From: Patiria miniata
Lineage: Eukaryota; Echinodermata; Asteroidea; Valvatida; Asterinidae
NCBI RefSeq assembly: GCF_015706575.1
Contig: NW_024037056.1
Span: forward strand, 11,669,176 to 11,733,175
DNA: 64,000 bases
Direction: 5' to 3'
The notes under the pieces were generated by a model. That model saw nothing but the letters and a program-made list of their open reading frames with translations. It did not search any database and was not told the DNA's origin. Both the position numbers and the translations under genes were made by a program. Shown in pieces: positions 46,401 to 58,400 of this stretch; the stretch's first letter is position 1; the number at the start of each line of letters is the position of its first letter.

Positions 46401-49400
46401 GGAATTGAAAAAAAAAGTTTTAATATTTCGAAACAGTTCAAAGTTTGCACACTTTAAAACCTTATGCTTAACGCTTGAACGCATGTGATAAACGCTTTTT
46501 GAAACGGTTTATAAATATTTAAAACACGTTTTAAATGAGTCAGAAACTTCGCTCACAGAAGGATCGTTCGTGTGAGTCCTTCCAGAGCGGTCGGGTCTTG
46601 CAGGAGATGGTGGAGATTATTTCCAGGCAAAGAACTGCAAAGAGAAAAACAAATACAGGGCGAGTCAAAAAAAGCGAAACCCAAATGTCGTGACCATTGT
46701 TTTAGTGAAGTTCTGCATGTAGCCCTTTCAAAATCTAGGACACAAAAGCCCAATTCATAAGCTTTCATTTACTACAAGAATCATTCAAATCACTCATGTA
46801 CTTTTCAAGTTACGGAATTTTAAACACAACCACCGTTTTAAAGTTCTGTCCACGGACACAAGAAAGTAAGTGTTCTTTAAGCAAAACGATAACAAACCAC
46901 ATAGCTGCGTGTGAATTGTTTTCGTTTTGCTGAAAGAACGCACACCTCTTTTGTGATCCGTGAACAGAACTTTAAAACGGTGGTTGTGTTTAAAATTCCG
47001 TAACTTGAAAAGTACACAAGTGATTTGAATGATTCTTGTACTAAAACAAAGTTAATAAATTGGGCTTCTATATCCTAGATTTTGAAAGTGCTACATGCAA
47101 AACTTCACTAAAACAATAGTCCCGACATTTGGGTTTCGCTTTTTTGACCGACCCTGTATTGGTTTCAACAATTCAAGACAGGTTTTTTAACAAACAAAAT
47201 ATCACGAGTGATCATCTGTGTTACTGTTTCTGACTTATTAGCTTATTTTGCAGTAAACATTACGATTATTGGATTTGTATCAAAATGTAGCTAAAAAATC
47301 CCAAAAGGTCCATATAAATGACGTCATCATATTAAGACGATCAGATTCAAAATTACAACCCCTCCAATGAGTGTGGATTTGTCTCTTTTTTTAGCGGTGT
47401 TTACTGTATGTTACATGGAAAAGAATATCACATTGGAACAATGAAATACAAATTGTGGCTACTGGACCCATCCATAAGCCACGCCCCCATCCATAAGCCA
47501 CGCCCACTCCACTGCTCACATGGGCAACAACGCATGTCAGACATTAAATATGGCTCTGATTGGTCAAAAGCAGTAATAGGGTGGGGCTAAGAGGAGGCGT
47601 TGCTCACAAGTGTATGATCAGCCGCGTGTCTTTAGCATTGAGACTAAAGGACGACTCATTAAGGCCAATGTTAGTGCATGTCATGTCGAATTGGGAGCAG
47701 CCGCAACCAGACGAGGCACACTCCTGTACTGTACAAGGAGGAAACAAAATAATAAATAAAAACTACTGTGAAAGGCTTTGATATTCAGTTTGATCACACC
47801 ATCATAAGGCAATCACAGGTCAGTCGCAAGCTAAGTCACAGGTCAACTCAAGTCAACCACAAGTCAAGCACAAGTCAATCACAAGTCAGCACTCAATTCA
47901 ATCATACGACAATAACAAGTCGATCGCAAGTCAGTCACAAGTCATCATAAGTCAATCGCAAGTCCGTCACAAATCAATCGTAATTCAATCACAAGTCAAT
48001 TACAAGTCATTCCCAAGTTTATCACAAGTCAATCACAACTCAAAAACCAGTCAATCACAAGTCAGTTCACACGTCAGTACAATCATAAGTCCAACACAAG
48101 TCATTCACAAATCATTACACATGTAGGTTTAACGAGCAGCGTTCTTTCTTACTGCATGTGTCCCCATGTCGTGGCGCTTCGTCGTCCCAAGACTCTAGGC
48201 AATCTACGTTTTTGTCGCAAACCATTGTCCCGTTAATGCAATGCGATCGGGCACATTTGAAGGCTCCTGCTGGGCACACAAAGTCACCTGCAAAAGAAAT
48301 TGCAGTCCATGGTTTATGTTTGTCTTTGCCTAAAGTAGAAAGTAAGTGTCACAAGCCAGTACAGCCTTGTACGGTTGCTATAAGGCCGATTTGGCCACTT
48401 ACGTAATACATATTTGAATGAAACAAGCTCAAATAACCGTTTCATAGACGTTTTGATGATCGCCGCGGCAAAATCTTTGAACATCAATTTCTCCCGTTTT
48501 GAAGACCGTATCTTCATGCCACTTTCGGAGTTTGTTCCCAACTATGTGCTATAAATCGTTTTAAAATGTTCAGTATTTTTCATTAAAATTGGAAAAATAG
48601 GCTTGGGTGCGTCCATTTTCAAATCTGTAACAAGTGGTGTTTGCTTTTTTATGTCAGTCTTTTCAAGCCTCGCAAATATTAATAAGGATCCTATATCCAT
48701 ATATGGTGTCCAGTAAAAAATTTGGACCCCTCCTTCACGCGTCATTCATTAAATTAATAAATGTCAACCTTTTTGGTTGAGATTTAGTACGGTCACCAAA
48801 TCCCTTGGTTCAAGGCGGTGTGGGGACAAGTCCAAAAACCGTTTATGTCCGTCGAAGATGTGCAAATATTACTTACTGCAGTTCCGGAGATGCGACAGGT
48901 CCGCACAGCCCTGAACGTGGTCATGCTGGTCCCGGTAACAGCGCCGGGACGCTGGGATGCACTGTCCGCTTCGGCATTGGAACTCGTCCTCACGACACTG
49001 CCTTCTGGCTAATAAAATTTAAAAAAAAAAAAAAAAAAAAATCAGAATAAAGAAAGAGGTTTACTTAAGAAAGAGGTTTAAGTTCGAGTCCAGCCGGGGT
49101 CATGGTGCGTGTGCCCTTGAGCAAGGAACTTTGTCACTCACTGCTTCTCTCCACCCAGGAGTAAATGGGTACCTGTGAGGGCAGAGATGGTTATTGTGAT
49201 TGAATAAGCTTGCTTGCGCCTAACAGGCAGCATCGATTTGAACTCTCCCCAGGGAGCTGAGATGGTAATTGGAATGTTTAATTGGCCCAATGATCAGGGG
49301 TAATAATAATACTGTAAGCGCTGTGATTTAGTTTACTAAAAAGAGCGTTCTTAAATGCTGATTATTATTATTATTATTAAGTTAGAAAGCACGACTTGTG

Positions 49401-52400
49401 CATTGTATAGTTAGTTCTAGCGAGCAAACCCGCTGAGACGAACGTTATACCAACATTTTGTATGAGTTTATAAAAGTATAAAGATGGTTATTATGATTTT
49501 TGTTTTAGGGAGAGGTCCAACGCCCAACACACAGGAGGACGCTGACTGTTTTGAGGCACAGTTTTCCAGAGCATCAAAAAAATTATCTCGGTCTTTTTTT
49601 CATGGACGCCGTGCTCTCCACTGAAGTGTCATCATCATTTGACAAGAGTTATTTCTTCATTAAGATATAGTTTAAAACTATGTAGTATAACAGCCGCATT
49701 AAAAAAAAAATCACTGTCATTTGTATAGAAAGAAAATCGGAGTAGAAAGAGTAAAAGACAAATCAAGAAAATGTTGATGATGTTGTAAACGTTGAAATAA
49801 TAACAGGCGAAAAACGAGCGTCACTCCTGTGCTGCGCTATCGCTAAAGTTGTACGGCAGATAGGTGATGGGATTGTGCCTTTGATGATACAAGCATGGCA
49901 TTTGGCACACATGTCATGAGAAAGATATTTGGCTATAGGACCATCGCAGATTTGTCTTTTTAAAAAATATAGGTAGAATAACAAGCAATGGCAGCCATTT
50001 TGAATTATTTTTAAATTGCTTGTTATTCTACCTATATTTTTCAAAAGGACAAATCTGCGATGGCCTAGCCAAATATCTTTCTTAAGGCATGCTCAGACTG
50101 TGTGCCAAATGCCATGCTTGTATCATCAAAGGCACAATTCCCCCAAATATTTCTCCTATCTGCATGCCCCACTAAAGCAAGAAAGTTGAGTTTTGTTGTT
50201 TTTGAGTATGAGAAAAGATAAGACTATTAACTTACTGCAGTGGGCTTCGTCGGATACGTCCCTTGTACTGTTTTTGTAGTAGAAGCAGTCTAGGTGGTAG
50301 TCACAAAACAGCCTCTGAGATATGCATTGACCGGCGGCACATTTCCGTAGACCCGGTGGACACTCGAACAATTCTGCAGAAACGAAACCAAAAAAAAGCC
50401 AGGAATATTGAGGAAAAAACCCAAATGGAGATAAAATAAAGATCACATTTTGAGCGGCATTAAGCACTATGCATGCGCTGCTAAGCACAATGTAGGCATA
50501 TGCTGTCAAAATCCACTACATTTTTATTTTGCGCCGGACTGCACCGCAGGCTGAATCACGGGCTGTGACAGCCCGTGATTCAGCCCGCGGTAATCCCAGT
50601 GCGATCCAGCACCGCAATTCGGCCCAAAATGTTGTGGATGGTACCCCGAAGCACACAGTTAATATTCGTTCACGCGTGCGGAAAGCTGGGAGCCCTAGCT
50701 GCCGATTTCCTTCGACTACGTATACACACGGGACAAAATCAAATTTTTAAGTTTTTATTTTGTACCCCCAAAAAACACTTAGGCATGAAAGTAATGCCTA
50801 TGGCGATTTAAGTGGTTTTTTTCTAAAGAAAAAAAGCGAAAAATCCGGGTCAAATTGAGAGAAAATAACCCCAATGTTTATAGCCCTTTTCATTTTCAAT
50901 GGGCCGCTTTCGCTTTTTGCCGCCAGGCTCATTGATGCGCATGCCTGCATAATTATGAATGCATTAGTAAAAAGGTATGTTCCTTTTAAGAAGTAATGTT
51001 TATTTCAAGCAGTTTAGTATACCTTTACTTCAATCTTAAATTAAAGATTGTAAAAAATGTAATTCTTGAATTGTAGCAACATGTATTAAAGCTCACGCCA
51101 ATGACCTTTGACACACGTCTAAGTTTTGCACCAAAATGACGTCGTGCGTCCTCACTATAGTTCAAGAATAAGGCCACTGAGGTTTTGGATTCACTTCTCA
51201 CCACAGTTGTCCTCGTCTGATCCGTCGAAGCAGTCCACGTAGCCATCACACCAGAGCTCCTCTTTCACACAATAGCCCCCTCTACGGCACTGGTGCTGTC
51301 CCGGTGGACAAGGCATCACCGCTGTATGACGGAACAAGAAATAAACACTTTGGTATCAGAGAGACTGCGCAGTGTGATCAGCGTAATTTGTTTTTTATAT
51401 ATGGAAAATTGCCCCAAGCAAGGCTATAAAAGTCACTCTTTGCTACATCTGCGGTTTTCTCCAAAAGTTTCAGGTCTAGAGCCTTGCCGTTTCGTATGCT
51501 GGTTGGCCTATTCATCCGCTTTGCAACGGTACCAAGTTTGTCCAGAACCATCCACGTTAAGGTAGCAAAGGGCTATAAAGAAGGAAAAATATGATGAAAA
51601 AAAAATCATAATCAGGAAAGCTGGAGGTAGGAATTGATATTGCTCTTAAAAGAAGCCAGTCATAATGGAGGGAAGCGCGCACTAGGCAAGGAGTTCCAAC
51701 GAGATACAGCTCTTTGTTCTTCATCTCGGCACAGCTAGAGTGTATGGGTGAGAGGAAGCAGAGAGCCTGGTTGCACGCTCAAACACCCTGACAGGAGGAA
51801 CCAAGTCAAACAAACTGGTGGAACAATGTCCATAGAAATATCTGTCGAACAGACCGAGGGTGGCTATACCGTGGGAAAGGGGTTGTAATGATGAGCCCAA
51901 CTCCTCACCAACCAATTGAACGATTCGCTTCTGCACCCGATCTAATAGAGATACATGAAAGGCAGAAGCTCCGGCCCATATTTGGGAACGTATTGTCTTG
52001 TATAAGTACAGAATAGCATCAGGATGTTAAAACTTAATTCTGAGCTTGATAAAGACAACCAACTCGCAAGGAAGCACTCTTAGCGATACCTGAGATATAC
52101 ATCTCCCATGCCATGGTTTATAGCTAATGCAGCTTAAAATGATAGTTGTGATTGACTCGTTTGCAAATCTCCCGTATTCTTCTTCTTCTTCTTCATTCAT
52201 TCATTTTCAGGACGACTTGATGAGTTGGGCCCAACTGTCCCTGTCAAGCATAGTGTTGGAAAGAGATAGACCACTCAGACCAGTTTCTAGCTCGATGGAT
52301 GTTTTCAGGGTCATGTTGGGACGACCTTTTCGTCGAGGGGCTTCAGGGGTGGGGGGGGGGGGTTAAGGAAGTATTAAGGAAGGCAAACATGCAAAAATCA

Positions 52401-55400
52401 TCTTTCATAGTATGTAGGAAACCTTGCAGTAGAGACAACTATATTTGTATATACTCACTGCAGTTCTGCTCGTCAACACCAGTCAAGCAGTCGAACCTTT
52501 TGTCGCATTTTACATATTTGGAAGGTGGGCAGCGCGGGTCTCCCGCGCCACAGCTCACCGTGCCCGGCACATTGCAGCTCGCTACACTTTCGCCGTCCGG
52601 TAACGCTAAGGGTACAACAAAAGAGAGAACTGTGTCTTTAGGGAACAACTCACCCACTGCTACCTAAAACAAGTGCCATTATTTTGAGGGTTCTAATCCA
52701 AAGTGAATACTTAATGAGCAAGGAAACTGACCGGAGTGGGGTTTGGACCTGCAACCTCCAAAACAATGCAGCATGCTCTACCAACTGAGCTATCAAAACC
52801 CTGTGTTGATGGTCTCCAAAATTAAAAATGTTTTTGTTCAAGAGTTAATTGACAATCAGTAGTCGGTTTGGACCACAGTTTTGGTACAATTGAACCTAAT
52901 ATTGGTGGCTAAAAATTGGTACAGCGAAGAAATGCTACACCAAATAATAATGGTTGTGTAGGCACCTATCAGATTTAGAAAACACGGTGACGGTTCGCCG
53001 AATTATTAGGGTTTTTTTTTGCAACCAAGTATAGTCAATGACATAAGCGCAAGCGTGAAACATATCACGTGAACAACTTAATCTGTGTCACCTGATTCGG
53101 AATAAGTTCTTATAGCGTTATTCCACGTCGGTAGGCGTGGTCTCGCTGTGGGTTGAGCGTTAAAACGCTGATCTGAATGCTGGAGGTTCCAAGTTCAATT
53201 CCCGAAAGGAATTTTTAATATTTCCAATTTTGTTTCCCCGGCCCTTTTAGGGTTAAATAATGTTCCAGTCTTTCTTGTGCGTACTGGTGGACAACACATA
53301 CTTTGACAGTCGTCCTCATCCCACCCGAAAATAGGACAGTCCCTGCGACCGTCGCAGATGAATTGCTTCTGGAGGCACACGGGCGGTTTGCCGTCAACTG
53401 GAGGGCAAAAGATGTGCGTGTCCGTGTCGCAATCGTCTTTATTATCTTTTGGGGGAAAAAATGGATTGTATTCAAAACACAAATCTGACACTAGCAATAA
53501 TGTTTCAGTTTTGACTACTGATTAAAATCTCATTGGTATAGGTTTTCCCGGCCAATTTCCTTAAATGTTCATTCGCTTCTAAAAAACGGTCATTCATTTT
53601 CGTCTGAATTTGAGAATCGCTCCGAACACGCGTTTCATTTTCGCTATCAGAGCATTCGATTCCATTTCAGTTTAATCAAGTAAGTGATTGAGCAGCACCT
53701 TTCGTTTATGTCCATTCAGATTCGTTTACAAGACTTCTTTTTCGCTTTTAGAAGGCAATTTCAACATTTACCATTCTATATCACTGTTAGTTTAATGCCA
53801 TCGGCACCAGATGCAATTAGTGGTTTTTTTTTAATAAACCGTCAATCAAATTAGCTGTACCCGAAATCAATTTTAAAAGGGTTGGCTTGCGTAAATGAAT
53901 GTGCAGGTAACGTAAATTGGCCGTCTGTTTCTCAAAACCGAATGCGCGGACAGTGAAAACGATTGAACTTTCGTTGAATTGAAGTGGGATTAAAGACGTG
54001 CATTCAAATTCAGACGAAAATGAATGACCGATTTTCAGTAGTGAATGAACATTTCTGGAAACTGGCCGGAAAAACCTATACTTGAATGCCAGTGTGTAAT
54101 CTGTGATTCTCACCCAGCTCAATAGCTTCCAATGGCATTCTATGGACTACCATTAAAATGGGTTCTTTGAGTAAAATATGCAGAACGTCTGATAACATGG
54201 ATCAATTTTGCTTCTTTTTTTATTAATACAGATCACTTTCAGTTGGGAACAATGGCTATACACTAGGCAAGGCTGAGGTCAGCTAAACATAGCTCACATA
54301 AAAAAACTTATGGTAAAGCTCAACTGTCGGGCTCTTTACTAAATTCATTCTGTTTTAAGTCGTGATGAATTTCCTTATGCGAAAACAAAACTCCTTTTTT
54401 TCTGTTTTGTGCGTCTGCTACCCTTTAGAAAAAGATTCTAATTTTGAGCTGGTTTTGCAAGTAGACTGGCATCTGGTCCCTCCATTGTTACATCCGATTG
54501 ACGGCGGGAACCAGTCCACCCTGCAAGAACTGAATTCTTTGTCAGGCAGCAAACAGAAAATCGAATTTTGAAGAATATTTAATATATTTTTATTCTTCCT
54601 ATTTTTGGGGGGTTCATTTCATTCGGATAAAAACGTCACACCCAGTAGGCTGAATTAAGTTTTAGTCACAATAAGAGATATAAAAATATAGCATTTATCA
54701 AATAATGAGAACAGCTAAATGTTGAGAAGAATAACTAAATATTGAGAATAACTCATTAATATTCAGAATAAATTAATTTTACAACTTGTTTTTCGTTCCA
54801 TGGAAACATTCGTTGCATAGGCCCAGTTAGAGAAAATACAATTTTAAACCGCACAGACAGTACATCTGCAACATTTTTTTTTTACCGCATCCTTCTTCGT
54901 CCTCGCAGTTGGAACAGTCGCACAACCGATCGCACTGCTTGGCCGGCGGCAGGCACTTGCCGTTCCCGCATCGGAACTCGTCGTCGGAGCAATCGCAGTT
55001 GATCTCGACTGCCTTGTTGAGCTGGCACTTTGCATCGCCGTTGCAGAACTGCTGGGCGCGGACTCGGGTGCCGTCGCCGCAATCGGCAAAGTTGCCTGAA
55101 ATTATATGGTTTTTCCTTCAACACATTTAATATGGTATCCGTCCCTCGCATAAAAAAAATTGACAAAAACCAAGATTACCACAGACAGATTCTCAAGATT
55201 TCCCACGAAAGTCAGGATTATGTATAAGTCTAGCCAAAGACCTAACCTTGTTCTCAGGGACTACGTTCTTTTCAATAGCAGGTAGTGGGAGTGTACTGCT
55301 CCACACCATGGGAACAAGGTTGCCAAAGACTCACAAGTAACGCTCACAAAGTGATGCAATGTAATATTTTGCGCATGCGCAATCCATATCTTTGTGCGTG

Positions 55401-58400
55401 CCCAATACGCACACAATCCCAATTTTTGGCTAGAATTTCCCAAGGTCTTCTCCCAAACTTCCCAAGATCTTGGTAGAAAACCCAAGGATTGACTGCGCCG
55501 GTCTAATGGTAAGTTTGTCTGCTGCCACCAAGAGTGGAATTAAGGGTGTAAGACTAGAGCAATTTTAGGATTTGCGAAATTGGCCTTACTTCCGTCTATC
55601 GTTTCTGGCGCGGGTCCAACATCATGATTTTAGTTCCTGACTTGACTGATGGCGCTGGTACAATGTTCCACTTTTCTGCTATGGAGACTCAATGGCCCAC
55701 AAAATGCTCTTATGCCAAAGAATTGGAGGTCATGCAAATCGTGATATGGCCGGTGTAGGCAGTTTTGTGCCTTTTTACTGGTATGCTGCCCTAATGAATT
55801 ACCAGGGGAACAAGTAGACTCCATCTCGTCCGTGCCGTCCGTGCAGTCCTGTATGCCGTCACACAGGAAAAACGAATTGATGCACTGCTGGTTGATACAT
55901 TGGAACTGGCCGTACCAACAATCGAGCCTCTCTGAAATCAAAAAGAATGTTTACCAAAAATAACAGGGGATTTTCGAGTACAGAAGGTCTAGTCCAGACA
56001 AGCTGGGCGTGGTTTTGCCTCAGTATTACAGCTAGTTCAAAGTTTTGAGACCAGGGATCATTTGCAGTACTCTGAAAAGAAGCTACCAATTTAATGACAG
56101 AACAATCCCTACCTGTCACACTGGGGTCATCGGGAGGTTAATATGAGGTCATCATGAGGTCATAACACATATTAACACTGATTAAGATGTCTTTATGAGG
56201 TTAAGGTCATGAAGTAGTGAAATGGCTAGGTCTTCTTTGATGTCATATATAAGGTTATCACAAGGTTGATTATGAGGTCATAATATGTCATAATGGGCTC
56301 CTCGGGAGGTCACTATGTTATCATCATGAGGTTATTATGAGGTTATTTTGATGTAAATGACGAGGTTTTTATGATGTTATCAGTCGTGATGAGGTCAAGA
56401 GATTGCTAGGTCCTTTTGGAGTCACATCATGAGGTTGATTATCTGAAGTCATTACGAGGTTATCAGGGGGTCATCATAAGGTCACTTTGTGGTCATTATT
56501 AGGTTTTTAAGAGGTTGTTTGAGATTAACTATGAGGTTTATGAGGTTGTTACTGTCTTGATGAGGTTAAGCAATTACCACGTCTTTAATTAGAAGTTACG
56601 TATGAAGATATTATGAGGTTATGCGATCTTTATAGGGTTATTACAAGATCATTATCATATTATCATGAGGTCATAATGAGGTTATTATGAGGTTATACTA
56701 CCTACCGCAAAGAGCTTCATCAGACATATCCCCACAATCATCAACGAAGTCGCACCAGGCATAAGTGGGCATGCAGAAGTGGTTTTCGCACTTCTGAAAC
56801 CCAGGAAGACACTGGAAGCTATCTGTACAGATGGAAAAGAGACAAAGCTTTTCTCAAAGGCCTTCAAGAATAATGTTGTCTTGCTCAATATCTTTGCAAA
56901 ATTCTGAGACGTCAAGCCCGACTTGTACTCAAGTACATCACGAGTCCTTCACCAATTGTAGGCCATTTCAGAAGTCCAGCCACAAATTACAGGAATGCAC
57001 GCTAAGAAATGGGATACTATTGTGACATACAGTTCGTTTTAATAGTTTGTGAGGACATGTGAGGACTTGTGATGGAATTGTGAGGACTAGAGATGGACTT
57101 TTGGTTGACTTGTGAGGACGTGTAAGGACTTGTGAGGACGTGTAAGGACTTCTGATGGACTCGTGGTGGAATTGCGAGGACTTGCGAGGACTTAAGATGG
57201 AATTGTGGGTGACTTGTGAGGACTTGTGATAGAATTATGACGACTAGAGATAGACTTTTGGTTAACATGTGAGGACGTGTAAGGACTTGTGAGGTAAGGT
57301 TGAGTCCTGAATATTGTACCATCCGAGTATGAGGTCCTTATCTGTATTTTAAAGTAGGTGCATACGAATAGTCTTGCAAGTATCCAATAGATGGACCATT
57401 TACGTCCTACAGCACCATTGTTCGATGGTTACGTTGTCCATCTCGTGTGTGATGGCAACGTGGGCCCACGGTGGGCGTGAACCCTGATGGGTAATATGGT
57501 GTTTGTGTTCTTGGGCAAGACACAATACCATTATTGCCTCTCTCAGCCCGGGACTAGGTAGCCGTTCGAGACCGATTGCGCTGATCTCGAACTGCCTGAT
57601 AACACTTGGATAATCATGGGTTACGATTGTGAAGCGCTTTGAGACTTTAGCATAAAGGGCTTTATAATCACCACGTTTTGTCAATATTCTCAGTAACAAA
57701 AAAATGTGTCAAATGCAGGTAAATGTGTAAATTGCTTACCACAATGATCTTCATCTGCACAGTCGTCCTGGCAGTCGCAATGCCGGTCGCACCTCTTCTC
57801 TAGCGGTATGCAGGAATTCAGGCACCTAAACTCGCCCGAGGGGCACCCTATTTGTAAAGAGAACAAAAAAAAGCTTGAAAAGTATTATCTCAGATCTCCC
57901 AAGCAATACGAATCCTTTGCAAGCTTCTGACAAGAGAGCCTGCTTAGCAAATTTAAGCAAAAATCAGCTGATCACCAGTCGCGAGCAATATACATTGTAC
58001 AGCTTTTTTTAGCTGGTAACAGTTTCTTGCTAAGCAATATTTTTCTATGCTTAGCAGTTTTCCTGTGGTAAGCGGTTCCATAATATTTGCCCTGCTTCTC
58101 AGCTGATTCTGGCTAAGCAAGAACATTGGCTCATCATCCTGCCTACTCAACCAAACTTAAAGTGGCAAACAGAAAAAAATATTGAACTATCAGCTAAAAG
58201 CTTTCAACAAGCAATATACAATGAGAGATTTATCAGACGCTTTAATTGGTGGCAACAAACACACCGGGCCACTTATTTGATTACGTCATGTTTAATCTAA
58301 TGTGCGCATGCTTAAAATGACGTAAACAATAGAAAAGGACTGGTGTGTTTGCTGCCACCAAGCGCCTCAAAAGTCTTCCGTTCACTTTTTTGGTAACTTT

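Noticed and set aside
47812-48120. CRISPR array
   Set aside because: The regular short repeats are contiguous 11-mers without unique spacers, inside an intron of an animal gene.
52712-52803. Functional tRNA gene on the minus strand
   Set aside because: D-arm and T-arm look good, but the acceptor stem ends do not pair, and SINE heads of this kind are common here.
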